From positions 1 through 49,574 of the forward strand of contig CAMAPJ010000008.1 in the NCBI GenBank assembly GCA_945860085.1: a DNA stretch of 49,574 bases, in the 5' to 3' direction. Origin of the DNA: Synechococcus sp. UW140. Its GTDB lineage: Bacteria; Cyanobacteriota; Cyanobacteriia; PCC-6307; Cyanobiaceae. A program made the position numbers and the translations under genes. Shown here in pieces: positions 8,879-18,508 of the stretch. A model generated the notes under the pieces. It was not told where the DNA came from. It worked only from the letters and a program-made list of their open reading frames with translations, and made no database searches. Every line of letters begins with the position of its first letter. Within the stretch, counting starts at the first letter, position 1.

Positions 8879-10798
8879 TCAATTGGCGCTAAGGATCGGC
8901 GAGAACCGCTCCTTTTCCGGAATCGCGGTGAACTCAGACACTAGGGCCCGGAATTCATCGCCATCGAGACTTTCTTTCTCGATCAACAGTTCCACAACCC
9001 GATCCATGCACTCACGGTTGGCGTTCACTAGGGCGACGGTTTCGATATAGCTGCTTTGCACGATCTTGCGAACCGCATCATCGATACGGCTGGCGATCGA
9101 GTCGGACATTTCGCTGCGGGTCATCAGATCGCGGCCCAGGAAGACCTCCTGGTTACCGGTCTCCAGGGACATCGGGCCCAGGTCACTCATGCCGAAGCGG
9201 GTCACCATCTGGCGGGCCATCGAGGCCACTTGCTGGATGTCACCGCCGGCCCCGGTGGTGACTTCGGCATGACCGAAGACCACGGCTTCGGCCGCCCGGC
9301 CGCCCAGGGCGCCCATGATCCGGGCCCGCAGTTGGGAGCGGCTCACCAACATCTGGTCTTCATCGGGGGAGAACCAGGTAAGCCCCTGGGCCTGGCCCCG
9401 GGGGATCAGGGTGACTTTCTGGACGGGGTCATGCTGTTTAACCAGGGTGCCCACGAGGGCATGGCCAACTTCGTGATAGGCGATCAGGCGCTTGCTGCGG
9501 CCATCGGTGAGCGGTTTGCCCTCCATGCCGGCGATGATGCGATCGACCGCGTCGTCAATTTCGGCATTGCCCGTAGCGTCTTTACGGCGCCGGGCCGTGA
9601 GAATGGCCGCTTCATTGAGCAGGTTGGCCAAGTCGGCGCCGGTGAAACCTGGGGTTCGGCGTGCCACGGCCTCAAGAGATACATCTTCCCCAAGTTTCTT
9701 GTTGCGGCTGTGCACTTTTAAGATTGAGATCCGTCCCTTGATATCTGGGGCATCCACCATGACTTGGCGGTCAAAGCGGCCCGGACGCATCAAGGCGGAA
9801 TCGAGCACATCAGCCCGGTTTGTGGCGGCAATGATAATGATGCCGCTATTGCCCTCAAACCCATCCATTTCGGTGAGCAACTGGTTGAGGGTTTGCTCCC
9901 GCTCGTCGTTACCACCACCGATGCCGGCGCCCCGTTGACGACCGACCGCATCGATTTCATCGATGAAAATCAAGCAAGGGCTGTTTTCCTTGGCGCGTTT
10001 GAACAGATCGCGAACCCGACTGGCGCCGACGCCCACAAACATCTCAACAAATTCCGAACCCGACAGCGAGAAGAAGGGCACGCCCGCTTCGCCGGCGATC
10101 GCCTTGGCCAGCAGGGTCTTGCCTGTGCCAGGAGGTCCCACCAGCAACACACCTTTAGGAATCTTGGCGCCAACCGAGGTGAAGCGCTCGGGGGTCTTGA
10201 GGAAGGTCACCACTTCCTGGAGATCCTGCTTGGCCTCCTCAACACCGGCCACATCATCGAATTTCACGCCCGTTTCGGCTTCCATCAAGAAGCGGGCCTT
10301 GGTTTTGCCGAATTGCATGGCCTGGCCAGGGCCGCCGGGCATGTTGGACGAGCGGCGGGCAAGCAGGATCAGCGAGCCGATCAGCAGGAGTGGGAAGAGC
10401 AGGTTGCCCAGGATGCCCAGCAGCGGCGGGGCAGCCTTAGGGGGATGAATATCAAAGCTGATGCCTTTGTCCTTGAGGCTGTTGATTAGTTCGGGGGCTA
10501 GGCCGGGCAGATCAACGCGGAGGCGCTGGACGCGGTTGTCGAGGTCCGGATCGGAGGCTTCCACCACGGCGGTGCGACCACCATCAAAAATGTCGACGGA
10601 CGTGACCCGGCCGGCATCGACGTAGTCAAGAAAGCGGCCGTAGGTCATGCGGGCCACGGCCGCGTTGCGGGGAGCCACGGTGGGCGCCCCCTGGCCGAGG
10701 CGGGAGGCGCCGCCGTTGCCGAGGATCTGCCAGCCGAAGAAGAGGGCGACGCCAATGGGCAGAAGCCAGAGGGCGATAAGGCGCCAGCGTTGATTCAT
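8879..10798 (-). CDS. ftsH: ATP-dependent zinc metalloprotease FtsH
   Basis: A 639-residue membrane-bound AAA protease that degrades damaged membrane proteins. In cyanobacteria the closest FtsH types remove photodamaged D1 from photosystem II. The order is: membrane segment 1 (residues 8-26), lumenal domain, membrane segment 2 (about 126-147), Walker A GPPGTGKT (221-228), Walker [13 protein letters not shown], second region of homology with [19 protein letters not shown], and zinc site HEVGH in the C-terminal third. The start at 10798 ([16 protein letters not shown]) matches the family. Upstream codons in frame are open but lack family character. The domain pattern resembles the FtsH2 type. 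The bidirectional terminator follows. Confidence 0.96.
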   Translation of the reverse strand: MNQRWRLIALWLLPIGVALFFGWQILGNGGASRLGQGAPTVAPRNAAVARMTYGRFLDYVDAGRVTSVDIFDGGRTAVVEASDPDLDNRVQRLRVDLPGLAPELINSLKDKGISFDIHPPKAAPPLLGILGNLLFPLLLIGSLILLARRSSNMPGGPGQAMQFGKTKARFLMEAETGVKFDDVAGVEEAKQDLQEVVTFLKTPERFTSVGAKIPKGVLLVGPPGTGKTLLAKAIAGEAGVPFFSLSGSEFVEMFVGVGASRVRDLFKRAKENSPCLIFIDEIDAVGRQRGAGIGGGNDEREQTLNQLLTEMDGFEGNSGIIIIAATNRADVLDSALMRPGRFDRQVMVDAPDIKGRISILKVHSRNKKLGEDVSLEAVARRTPGFTGADLANLLNEAAILTARRRKDATGNAEIDDAVDRIIAGMEGKPLTDGRSKRLIAYHEVGHALVGTLVKQHDPVQKVTLIPRGQAQGLTWFSPDEDQMLVSRSQLRARIMGALGGRAAEAVVFGHAEVTTGAGGDIQQVASMARQMVTRFGMSDLGPMSLETGNQEVFLGRDLMTRSEMSDSIASRIDDAVRKIVQSSYIETVALVNANRECMDRVVELLIEKESLDGDEFRALVSEFTAIPEKERFSPILSAN

Positions 10799-10959
10799 GG
10801 CCGAGCAGACCCGCGACTCGAATTTGAACAAGTGTAAAGCGCCAGCCGGCATGCAGTGGGGCTTGAGCCTCCGAGTTTGCGCTGCAATCGACTTTTGCAA
10901 TCGCCGATTGCGATCGAGCCCTGCCGTTGCGAGTAGGGCCGGCAACCCGCTTCAAGGCC

Positions 10960-11286
10960 TTAAGCCTTGCACCAGTCTTCAACGCCGCCAGCAACCAGCA
11001 GCGGATTGGCCTCCTCCGACTCAACCGGGCCCGGTGGCTCGAGCTCGAGGCTCAGTTCGCCGACATCAATCGCTTCGAGCAGTTCCGGTCCGCCTAGGCC
11101 ATGGGTCCAGATCTGGACCGACGCGCTGGCGGGGGCGCAGAAGCTGAGTAGTTCAAAGGGGAACACCACCCGTTCCAGGAAAAACTCCTGGGGACCGATA
11201 CAACGCAGGATCACCATGCGATCACTGGCATTGCGGTAGCCACAGGAGAGTTGGCCCAAGGAATGACCCTCAAAACGATGTTCCAT
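10960..11286 (-). CDS. DUF1830 domain protein
   Basis: A 108-residue protein of the cyanobacterial DUF1830 family: the segment CGYRNASDRMVILRCIGPQ, then FFLERVVFPFELLSFCAPASASVQIWTHGL, is the full conserved domain. The role is unknown and no membrane segment is present. I chose the ATG at 11286 (MEHRFEGH). Earlier in-frame starts at 11310, 11319 and 11472 would add Lys/Gln/Pro-rich sequence encoded by a minisatellite. The end of the permease gene lies just upstream on the same strand. Confidence 0.8.
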   Translation of the reverse strand: MEHRFEGHSLGQLSCGYRNASDRMVILRCIGPQEFFLERVVFPFELLSFCAPASASVQIWTHGLGGPELLEAIDVGELSLELEPPGPVESEEANPLLVAGGVEDWCKA

Positions 11287-11354
11287 CAAGCCATTGCGCC
11301 TGGCGGGCATGTGTGCCATTGGACACGCTTTGGGCTTCTTAACGATTTCTTTGT

Positions 11355-11440
11355 GCCTTGGTCCTGGCTGCGCCTTGGTCCTGGCTGCGCCTTGGTCCTT
11401 GCTCGGGGCTTGGTCCTGGCTGTGGCTTGGTCCTGGCCCG
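11355..11440. repeat. 17-bp tandem repeat between the permease and DUF1830 genes
   Basis: About five copies of a 17-bp unit (gccttggtcctggctgc): the first two (11355-11371, 11372-11388) are identical and the later ones diverge. It lies in the leader of the DUF1830 gene. The unit is not a multiple of three. Confidence 0.85.
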
Positions 11441-11468
11441 GGGCTTGCCGCTCGCAGGCTTGCCCCAC

Positions 11469-12698
11469 TCATAGGCTGCGCAAGGCCGTGATCGGATCGA
11501 GTTTCGCGGCGCGCCGGGCTGGCACCACCCCGAAGAACAGGCCGATCGAACTTGACACCCCCACGGTAATCAGCACGCTGGACAGGCCGATAGCCGCCGG
11601 CAAGGCCGTGAAGCCGGCCACGACCGTGATCGCCGCCAGGCCGATGGCGCTGCCAAGGATTCCGCCCAGGCTCGAGAGCACCAGCGATTCGACCAGAAAC
11701 TGGGCCATCACATCGCTGCTGCGTGCCCCCACTGCCTTGCGCAGACCGATTTCGGCGGTGCGTTCACTGACAGACACCAACATGATGTTCATGATGCCGA
11801 TGCCGCCTACCAGCAGGGAGATCGAGCCGATCGCCGCCAGCATCAAGGTGAGCCCTCCGGTGATCGTGCCAACGATTGAGAGGGCATCTTTTTGAGAGCG
11901 CACTGAAAAGTCGTCATCACGCAGGATGTGGTGACGCTGGCGCAGCAGGTTGCTGATCTGGAATTTGGCGGCGCCGGTGCTGTCTTCATCGCGGGCTTCA
12001 ACGCTGATGAAACTGAGGCTGACGCCGTAGGTGGGGTCCCGGCCACTGAGCTTGCTCACCATCGTGGTGATCGGGATGTAGGCGTTCTCGTCCTGGTTGG
12101 AGCCAAACACGGCCCCCTTGGGCGCCAGCACCCCGATCACCGTGAACGATTGGTCGCGAATGCGCAGGCTGCGGCCCAGGGCGGAGCCCACCGGCATCAG
12201 TTTGGTGCGCAGGTCCGGGCCGATCACCGCCACATTGCGGGCCGATTCGAGGTCCTGCTGGCTGAGGAAGCGGCCCTGGGCCACCTCAAAGCGCCGCACC
12301 GGCAGGAAATCGGGCGTAATGCCCGATACCGAGCTGCTGGAGCTGCGGGCGCCCACCTGGACCACCTCATTGAGGCTGATCTGGGGGACGACCCGGCGCA
12401 CGCTCGGCACTTGTTCGGCAATCGCCTTGGCGTCCTCCAGGACCAGGGTCTTGGGAAATTCAATCCCCTGGCGGCGGGTGTCGTTATTGCCTGGAACCAC
12501 GAACAGCACGTTGGCCCCGAGGGTGTTGAGCTGACCCTCCGCCAGGTTCTGAGCCCCCTTGCCAATGCCCACCAGGGTGATCACCGAGGCGTTGCCGATG
12601 ACGATGCCCAGCATGGTCAGCAGGCTGCGCAATCGGTTGGCCCTCAGGGTCGTGAGGGCCATCGCCACTGTTTCGCTCAGGGGCAGCTTCGAGGCCAT
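11469..12698 (-). CDS. MacB/FtsX-type ABC transporter permease
   Basis: A 409-residue inner-membrane permease. The N-terminal TM helix (LRSLLTMLGIVIGNASVITLVGIG, about 22-46) is followed by a large periplasmic core domain (50-270) and a C-terminal FtsX domain with three TM helices. That domain carries the typical GGIGIMNIMLVSVSERTAEIGLRKAVGAR. This is the MacB-type topology for exporting macrolides, peptides or lipoprotein-linked cargo. No ATPase or membrane-fusion gene is adjacent, so partners must be encoded elsewhere and the substrate is unknown. It lies between pyk and the DUF1830 gene on the same strand. Confidence 0.9.
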   Translation of the reverse strand: MASKLPLSETVAMALTTLRANRLRSLLTMLGIVIGNASVITLVGIGKGAQNLAEGQLNTLGANVLFVVPGNNDTRRQGIEFPKTLVLEDAKAIAEQVPSVRRVVPQISLNEVVQVGARSSSSSVSGITPDFLPVRRFEVAQGRFLSQQDLESARNVAVIGPDLRTKLMPVGSALGRSLRIRDQSFTVIGVLAPKGAVFGSNQDENAYIPITTMVSKLSGRDPTYGVSLSFISVEARDEDSTGAAKFQISNLLRQRHHILRDDDFSVRSQKDALSIVGTITGGLTLMLAAIGSISLLVGGIGIMNIMLVSVSERTAEIGLRKAVGARSSDVMAQFLVESLVLSSLGGILGSAIGLAAITVVAGFTALPAAIGLSSVLITVGVSSSIGLFFGVVPARRAAKLDPITALRSL

Positions 12699-12939
12699 CA
12701 GTCGAGGGGCTTGGGGTGTCAGGGGAGGACCAGTGGCCCACCCCTACCTTGGCTGGTGCCGGCTGCGATCGGGAGGGGGGGCCAAACCAGCTCTGGTTGC
12801 AGCTTTGCCAAGAACTGGTTGGAACGGTCTGAGCGGCAGGGTTCAGGCTTAGGGAGGCGAGATTGCCTGGCAGAGGTACCCAAGGGAATTTCTCCACCTA
12901 GGAGTCTTTTGCGAGGAGACTTTTCCTTGGAGACTTTCC

Positions 12940-14367
12940 CTAGGAGACGATCCCCACCTTGATCAGGTCGGTCGAGCCGCTCACACCCGTGAGAGTGCCT
13001 GCCGTTTCGACCACTAGATCGCCGCTGCGCAGCACCCCCATGCCCCGGGCCACATCCATGGCCACCTGGAAGGTGACCCCATCGTCCACCTGTTCGGTGA
13101 CAACAAGGGGGCTGACACCCCAGACCAGTTGCAACTGGCGCGCCACGGCCCCATCGCCGGTGACGGCCAAAATTGGCGTCGAAGGGCGGAACTTGCTGAC
13201 GTTACGGGCGGTGGCGCCGCTCTTGGTGAGGGTGAGGATGGCTGCGGCCTCGAGCTGGCGGGCGATCGTGCTCACTGCTTGGCTAATGGCATTGGGGATC
13301 GTCGAGGCCATCCGGCTGTCGACCGAGCGCATGGGATAGTCCCGCTCGATGCGCCGGGCGATCGTGCTCATCGTGGCCACGGCTTCCACCGGGTAATCGC
13401 CCACGGCGGTTTCATTGGAAAGCATCACCGCATCGGTGCCATCGAGGATGGCGTTGGCCACATCGCTGACCTCAGCCCGGGTGGGGCGGGGACAGGAGGC
13501 CATCGAGTCGAGCATCTGGGTGGCGGTGATGATCGGGATGCCGAGGCTATTGGCCTTGCGGATCAGTTCCTTCTGCAACAACGGCACTTCTTCGGCCGGC
13601 ATTTCCACCCCCAGATCACCTCGAGCCACCATGACGCCATCGCAGAGGGGCAGAATCGCGTCGATCTGCTCGATGGCCTCAAATTTTTCGATCTTGGCCA
13701 CCACCGGAGTGTTGTGGCCATGGCTTTTGATCAGCGCCTTGATTTCCTCCATGTCGGAGGGATTGCGCACAAAACTGAGCGCAACCCAGTCCACGTCATG
13801 GGCCAGACCGAAGATCAGATCCTCCCGGTCCTTGTCAGTGAGGGCCCGGATCGAGAGCTGCACATCGGGGAAATTGACCCCCTTGTTATTGGAGAGCACC
13901 CCACCGACTGTGACGCGGCAGTGCAGGGTCTGCTCAACCCTGTCGACCGATTCGACCACCATTTCGACCCGGCCGTCATCGAGCAGGATGCGGCTACCGG
14001 GGGTCACTTCCTGGGCCAGGTTGTCGTAGGTGACCGTGGCGATGGTTTTGTTGCAGCTCACCTCCCGGGCGGTGAGGGCAAAGGGATCGCCATTGGCCAG
14101 GGTGATCGGGCCTTCGGCAAAGCGACCGAGGCGAATCTTGGGGCCCTGCAGGTCTTGGAGGATGCCGATATGGATGCCCAGCTCCTTAGACACGGCCCGG
14201 ATCGTGTCGATGCGGGCGGCGTGTTCGGAGTGGTCGCCGTGGGAGAAATTGAGCCGGAAAGTGGTGGCTCCAGCCAGCACCAGCTCGCGCAAGCGTTCGG
14301 GGGATTCGGTCGCGGGCCCGATGGTGGCCACGATCTTGGTGCGACGCGTCAGATCGGGGAGGGCCAT
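12940..14367 (-). CDS. pyk: Pyruvate kinase
   Basis: A 475-residue glycolytic enzyme converting phosphoenolpyruvate and ADP to pyruvate and ATP. Visible signatures are RRTKIVATIGPATESPE at the N-terminus, RLNFSHGDH, the active-site segment VVAKIEKFEAIEQIDAILPLCDGVMVARGDLGVEMP, and TATQMLDSM. The C-terminal domain runs to the end without the extra PEP-utiliser domain seen in some cyanobacterial paralogues. I chose the ATG at 14367 (MALPDLTRRTK). In-frame starts at 14400 and 14436 are possible, but the latter would overlap the divergent MazG-like gene. Confidence 0.95.
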   Translation of the reverse strand: MALPDLTRRTKIVATIGPATESPERLRELVLAGATTFRLNFSHGDHSEHAARIDTIRAVSKELGIHIGILQDLQGPKIRLGRFAEGPITLANGDPFALTAREVSCNKTIATVTYDNLAQEVTPGSRILLDDGRVEMVVESVDRVEQTLHCRVTVGGVLSNNKGVNFPDVQLSIRALTDKDREDLIFGLAHDVDWVALSFVRNPSDMEEIKALIKSHGHNTPVVAKIEKFEAIEQIDAILPLCDGVMVARGDLGVEMPAEEVPLLQKELIRKANSLGIPIITATQMLDSMASCPRPTRAEVSDVANAILDGTDAVMLSNETAVGDYPVEAVATMSTIARRIERDYPMRSVDSRMASTIPNAISQAVSTIARQLEAAAILTLTKSGATARNVSKFRPSTPILAVTGDGAVARQLQLVWGVSPLVVTEQVDDGVTFQVAMDVARGMGVLRSGDLVVETAGTLTGVSGSTDLIKVGIVS

Positions 14368-14425
14368 CGGCGGGGCCAAAGTCAAGTCGGAAACTACCAT
14401 CCGCCCCTCCGCCAGCCGCTGCGCC

Positions 14426-14755
14426 ATGGACTTCAACCAATATCAGCAGGGCGCCAGAGCCACGGCCCGCTATCCCCAGGTGGGCTCCAATCCCGTCTAT
14501 CCCACCCTGGGATTGTGCGGCGAGGCGGGCGAGGTCGCCGACAAGGTCAAAAAAGTGATCCGCGATGACGACGGCGTTTTCAGCGACTCCGTGCGCGAGA
14601 GCCTCAAGCTGGAACTGGGCGATGTGCTCTGGTACGTGGCCCAGCTGGCCAGCGAACTGGGCTTTGCCCTGGACACCATTGCCCGCGCCAATTTGGAGAA
14701 GTTGGCCAGCCGCGCCGCCCGTAACGTGATCGCAGGTAGTGGCGATCAGCGGTGA
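14426..14755 (+). CDS. MazG-like nucleotide pyrophosphohydrolase
   Basis: A 109-residue all-alpha NTP pyrophosphatase of the MazG-like group, expected to hydrolyse (d)NTPs to monophosphates as house-cleaning. The metal-binding motif is visible as GLCGEAGEVADKVKK, then ELGDVLWYVAQLASELG, matching the EExxE...ExxD arrangement. The ATG at 14426 gives the usual length. It is divergent from pyk with only a short gap, and its stop overlaps the GTG start of the next gene (GTGA). Confidence 0.88.
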   Translation: MDFNQYQQGARATARYPQVGSNPVYPTLGLCGEAGEVADKVKKVIRDDDGVFSDSVRESLKLELGDVLWYVAQLASELGFALDTIARANLEKLASRAARNVIAGSGDQR

Positions 14756-15333
14756 GCATGGGATTGCAGCGGTGGAGAGAGGCTTCGCGGGGAGTCGCCG
14801 TAGGCCTGGGCCTGCGCGTGTGGGCCACCCTCCAGCGGGCCGCTACGGGCCTGGCCTTCCCTCGCTTGGCCCTACCTAGCTTGGCTAGCGCTGTTTTAGC
14901 CGCACTGCTGGCTTTCCCTACCGGCGCCTGGGCCAGCGACCTGCTGGTTCGGGACATTCGCCTCGACCCCTGCCCCGAAGCCGACGTGGGTGCCCAGCCG
15001 GAGCAGAAGCGTCCTAGCGGCGCCAGCTGCTATGCCCTGCGTGGTGAGGTGGTCAACCCCGGCAAACGGCCGGTGGTCGACACCGATGTGTTTGCCCAGA
15101 TCCTCGATTCCAGCGGCGAGCCCGTGCTCCAGAACCGTTCGCGGGTGGGCTCGATTGGCGATGTCCCCCCCGGCGTCTCGCCCTTTGCCCTGCGCCTGTC
15201 TGTGCCCGCCGGGACCCCCGGCCCCCTGCAGGTGAGCCACGCCAAGGCCCGTGGCTTCAGTGCGCCGGTGCGCACCCGGGCCGGCGTGGACGATGAACTG
15301 CTGCCCCTGGAAAAGGCCCTAGTGGTGAATTGA
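14752..15333 (+). CDS. Exported protein of unknown function
   Basis: A 193-residue product with an N-terminal hydrophobic stretch ending in a good signal-peptidase site (LAALLAFPTGAWA-SDL, cleavage near residue 61), so the mature protein lies outside the cytosol. The mature part (LLVRDIRLDPCPEAD...SCYALRGEVVNPGKRPVVDTDVFAQILDSSGEPV) looks like a single beta-sandwich with two cysteines, possibly disulphide-linked. It resembles FxLYD-type surface domains in its pattern of strands. The GTG at 14752 overlaps the MazG-like stop, and an ATG follows at 14758. Function unknown. Confidence 0.72.
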   Translation: MSMGLQRWREASRGVAVGLGLRVWATLQRAATGLAFPRLALPSLASAVLAALLAFPTGAWASDLLVRDIRLDPCPEADVGAQPEQKRPSGASCYALRGEVVNPGKRPVVDTDVFAQILDSSGEPVLQNRSRVGSIGDVPPGVSPFALRLSVPAGTPGPLQVSHAKARGFSAPVRTRAGVDDELLPLEKALVVN

Positions 15334-15371
15334 GCAGCGGTGGCTAAGTCAGCGCAACAACCGACCCGGGC

Positions 15372-15665
15372 TCAGACGCCGTAGCCACTTCCCATCAGGC
15401 TCATGCTCAAGCTGCCCAGCAGTTGCTGGGCCAGGCTCAGGGCCAGAAAAGCGACGATTGCCGAGAGATCCAGGCCGCCCAGGGGCGGAATCAGGCCGCG
15501 GAAAGCATTGAGGTAGGGGTCGGTGATCGAGCTCACGGTGGAGAGCACGGGGTTGCTCCAATTGAGGTTGGGAAACCAGCTCAACAGCACCCGCACCAGC
15601 AAGATCAACGAATAGATCTCCAGGGTGCGGCCCAGAACGCTCAGCAGCAGGCTCAAGGTGTCCAT
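15372..15665 (-). CDS. YggT family membrane protein
   Basis: A 97-residue integral membrane protein of the YggT/Ycf19 family: LEIYSLILLVRVLLSWFPNLNW, then ITDPYLNAFRGLIPPLGGLDLSAIVAFLALSLAQQLL. The RVLLSW and PYL-x-x-F-R-x-x-IPP motifs are diagnostic. Family members are linked to nucleoid or thylakoid organisation, but the mechanism is unsettled. It is on the same strand as scpB and ilvA and probably ends that transcript. It is convergent with the exported protein gene. Confidence 0.9.
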   Translation of the reverse strand: MDTLSLLLSVLGRTLEIYSLILLVRVLLSWFPNLNWSNPVLSTVSSITDPYLNAFRGLIPPLGGLDLSAIVAFLALSLAQQLLGSLSMSLMGSGYGV

Positions 15666-15781
15666 GGGAAGAGGCGTTGGAACAATTGAACGACTCTATG
15701 CAGGCAGCCCTGGCGAGTTGGGCCGTCCATCAGCAGAGGCCAGTCGCCTGGATCGGGGCCGGTGGCCTCAGCGGAGCTCTC

Positions 15782-16570
15782 CTAGGGGCCGGGATCGTTA
15801 TCCGGGCTTGCTGGGCGGGGATCGGGCGCGCCGAACGCTGTCGAGCCGGGTTGGCCGGAGCCAATGGGGCCCGCGCCACCAAGCGCTGAGCCTGGGTCCC
15901 CGCTGGCAGGGCTTGCGGGCTTGGCGCCAGGGCTGCGGGGGCGCGGCGGCCGGGCCGGGCCGGCCACGGTGGTGACGGCAAAAGTGCGATGGAACTTTTC
16001 GCTGAGGCTCAGCCAGAAGGAGCGGCCCTCGCTCTGGCGTTTGCGTTCGATGAAGTTCTGGGCCAGCAGTTCTTTGATGTGGTCGTAGGCGCCGGAGCCG
16101 CGCAGTTCGACCAGATCCGATTGCAGGATCCGTTTTTTCAGGGCGATCGTGGCCAGGGTGCGCAGGGCGGCGGTGGAGAGGTCCACCGGCAGCAGGCTTT
16201 GAACCAGGTCGCCAAGGCTCTCGCGCAGCTGCAGGCTGTAGCGCTGGCCCTCCTGGCAGATCTCCAGGGCCGTGTCCCGGTGGGCGTAGTCGGCCATCAG
16301 GGTGATCAGGGCCAGCTCGGCTTCCTCCCTCGGCACTGCCGCGATCTCGGCCAGGTCCCCCAGGGTGAGGGGCTTGCCTTTGAGATAAAGGATCGCCTCT
16401 AGCCGGGCTGGCAACGAGAGCTGCCGCGGCGGTGCCACCGGCGCCATGACCGGCGCACCAACCAGCGGCTCGTCCGGGGGCAAGACCAGCTCCGCGACCG
16501 ACGCCACGGTCCTGGCCTCGCCTGGCTCCAGCGGCTCAGGCCCCGGCAAGGACGGGTCAGGGCTGGGCAT
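15782..16570 (-). CDS. scpB: Segregation and condensation protein ScpB
   Basis: A 262-residue subunit of the SMC-ScpAB condensin complex for chromosome segregation. The two winged-helix domains run from about LSLPARLEAILYLKGKPLTLGDLAEI (residue 50) to about ERKRQSEGRSFWLSLSEKFHRTF, with the family sequence LRTLATIALKKRILQSDLVELRGSGAYDHIKELLAQNFI. The N-terminal 45 and C-terminal 60 residues are Pro/Ala/Gly-rich and poorly conserved, so the true start may be at an internal Met near residue 43. It lies 30 bp downstream of ilvA. scpA is not in the window. Confidence 0.9.
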   Translation of the reverse strand: MPSPDPSLPGPEPLEPGEARTVASVAELVLPPDEPLVGAPVMAPVAPPRQLSLPARLEAILYLKGKPLTLGDLAEIAAVPREEAELALITLMADYAHRDTALEICQEGQRYSLQLRESLGDLVQSLLPVDLSTAALRTLATIALKKRILQSDLVELRGSGAYDHIKELLAQNFIERKRQSEGRSFWLSLSEKFHRTFAVTTVAGPARPPRPRSPGAKPASPASGDPGSALGGAGPIGSGQPGSTAFGAPDPRPASPDNDPGP

Positions 16571-16600
16571 CAGCGGCTCCAGCGCAGGGATGGGCGCAAG

Positions 16601-18349
16601 TTATCCCACCGGTTGATCGTCAGCCAGTTGGCCTGGCGCCAGCGCCGGCAGGGTCGTCTGGCGATCCCCCAGGAACAGGGCATAGGCGGGGTTGGCGGTT
16701 TCATCCCAGTAGCGGTAGGCAAGGTTTTCCAGGAACCCTTGCCATTCCTCCCGTTCGGCCGGTGGCACCTGCACGCCCACCACGATGCGGCCGACATCGG
16801 CGCCGTGGTTGCGGTAGTGAAAGATGCTGATGTTCCAGCTGGCCTGCAGGCTGTTCACAAAGGTCATCAGGGCGCCGGGCCGTTCCGGGAACTCGAACCG
16901 ATAAAGCAGCTCCTGGCCCAGCCCCAGGGCCGAGCCGGCGCTGGCCGGCAGGCGGCCGCCCACCATGTGGCGCAGGTGCAACTTGGCCAGTTCGTTGCCA
17001 CTGAGATCGAGGCAGCTAAAGCCCGCCTGCTCCAAGCTGGCGATTAGGGCCGCCGTGTCGGTCGGGCCCTGGGTCTGCACGCCCACAAAAATGTGGGCTA
17101 GGCGCGGATCGGCCAGGCGATAGCTGAATTCGGTGAGGCTGCGCTGGCCCAGCAGGCCGCAGAAGCGCCGCAGGCTGCCTGGCTGCTCGGGAATCTCCAC
17201 TGCCAGCATCGCTTCGCGCTGTTCACCCAGCTCGGCCCGCTCGGCCACAAAGCGCAGCCGATCGAAATTCATGTTGGCGCCGCAGGCCACCGCCACCAGG
17301 GTCTGGCCTTGCAGTCCCCGCTGCTCGATGTCGGCCTTCATGCCGGCCACGGCCAGGGCGCCGGCCGGCTCCAGGATCGAGCGGGTGTCCTCGAACACGT
17401 CCTTAATCGCCGCGCAGATGGCGTCGGTGTCGACCGTGACCATGGCATCGACATGGCGTTGGGCCAGGGCAAAGGTCTGCTCGCCCACCTCCTTCACGGC
17501 GACGCCATCGGCGAACAGGCCCACGGCTTCGAGCCGCACCCGGTGGCCGGCGGCCAGGGAGCGGGTCATGGCATCGGCATCGCTCGGTTCAACCCCGACG
17601 ATGCGTACTTGGGGCCAGAGGCTTTTGACGTAGGTGGCAATGCCGGCGATCAGGCCGCCGCCCCCCACCGCCACGTAAATCACGTCTGGAGGGGCAGAAC
17701 ACTGGCGCAAGATCTCCAGGCCGACGGTGCCCTGGCCGGCGATCACATCGGGATCATCAAAGGGGTGGATGAAGCTGAGGCCCCGCTCCTGCTCCAGCCG
17801 CCTCGCTTCGCCGTAGGCGGCGTCGTAGGTGTCGCCGTAGAGCACCACCTCGGCCCCACGGGAGGCCACCGCCCGTACCTTCATCTCCGGGGTGGTGACC
17901 GGCATCACGATCACCGCCTGGCAGCCCAGGCGCTGGGCCGCCAGGGCTACCCCTTGGGCGTGGTTGCCAGCGCTTGCGGCGATCACGCCCCGCGCGAGTT
18001 CCAGGGTTGAAAGGCCCGCCATCTTGTTATAAGCGCCGCGCAGTTTGAAGCTGAACACCGGCTGCAGGTCTTCGCGCTTGAGCAAGACGCTGTTGCCAAG
18101 GCGCCGCGACAGGTTGGGGGCGGGATCAAGGGGCGATTCGATCGCCACGTCGTAGACCCGCGCCCGCAGGATCCGCTGCAGCATGTCGGCGCAAGGCTCA
18201 ACCGGCGCCTGGTTCGAGTCCCCGTTCGGTCCAGCCAGGCGAGCCGCAACCGGGTCCATGGCCAGGGCAGGGGCGTTGGTGCTGGCGTTGGGGCTGGAGG
18301 GGGCGTTGGAGGTGCCGCTTGGGGGGCGGGGCTGGAGATTGCTGCTCAT
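16601..18349 (-). CDS. ilvA: Threonine ammonia-lyase (threonine deaminase), biosynthetic
   Basis: A 582-residue PLP enzyme converting threonine to 2-oxobutanoate, the first step of isoleucine synthesis. The PLP lysine lies in FSFKLRGAYNK. Other signatures are SAGNHAQGVALAAQRLG and the glycine loop VAVGGGGLIAGIA. The last 170 residues contain two ACT-like regulatory domains (EIPEQPGSLRRFCGLL and EFPERPGALMTFVNSL), which normally bind isoleucine for feedback inhibition. The start at 18349 gives a 45-60 residue low-complexity extension (Ser/Pro/Asn/Ala) ahead of the catalytic domain, longer than usual, so a downstream start is possible. It is divergent from dxs. Confidence 0.93.
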   Translation of the reverse strand: MSSNLQPRPPSGTSNAPSSPNASTNAPALAMDPVAARLAGPNGDSNQAPVEPCADMLQRILRARVYDVAIESPLDPAPNLSRRLGNSVLLKREDLQPVFSFKLRGAYNKMAGLSTLELARGVIAASAGNHAQGVALAAQRLGCQAVIVMPVTTPEMKVRAVASRGAEVVLYGDTYDAAYGEARRLEQERGLSFIHPFDDPDVIAGQGTVGLEILRQCSAPPDVIYVAVGGGGLIAGIATYVKSLWPQVRIVGVEPSDADAMTRSLAAGHRVRLEAVGLFADGVAVKEVGEQTFALAQRHVDAMVTVDTDAICAAIKDVFEDTRSILEPAGALAVAGMKADIEQRGLQGQTLVAVACGANMNFDRLRFVAERAELGEQREAMLAVEIPEQPGSLRRFCGLLGQRSLTEFSYRLADPRLAHIFVGVQTQGPTDTAALIASLEQAGFSCLDLSGNELAKLHLRHMVGGRLPASAGSALGLGQELLYRFEFPERPGALMTFVNSLQASWNISIFHYRNHGADVGRIVVGVQVPPAEREEWQGFLENLAYRYWDETANPAYALFLGDRQTTLPALAPGQLADDQPVG

Positions 18350-18508
18350 CGTTCCAGTCTGGCAACTGCCCAGGCGCCCGTTCGGACCTGGCCTTGGACG
18401 GGCGCCCAGGCGGGCCAGCTGGGGCCTGTCTAGCGGCGGCAACCGAGACCATTGACGCCGTTGCACCGGCCGGGCGGCGTAGATTGAACCCCAATGAAGG
18501 CATGGGGC

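Noticed and set aside
13129-14568. Very long plus-strand frame (about 480 codons) antisense to pyk
   Set aside because: His/Gly/Asp-rich product is the mirror of conserved pyruvate kinase codons, a known artefact of high-GC genes.
15677-15889. 70-codon plus-strand frame between yggT and scpB
   Set aside because: Considered as a small photosystem protein, but it does not match PsbX or others and overlaps the scpB 3' end.
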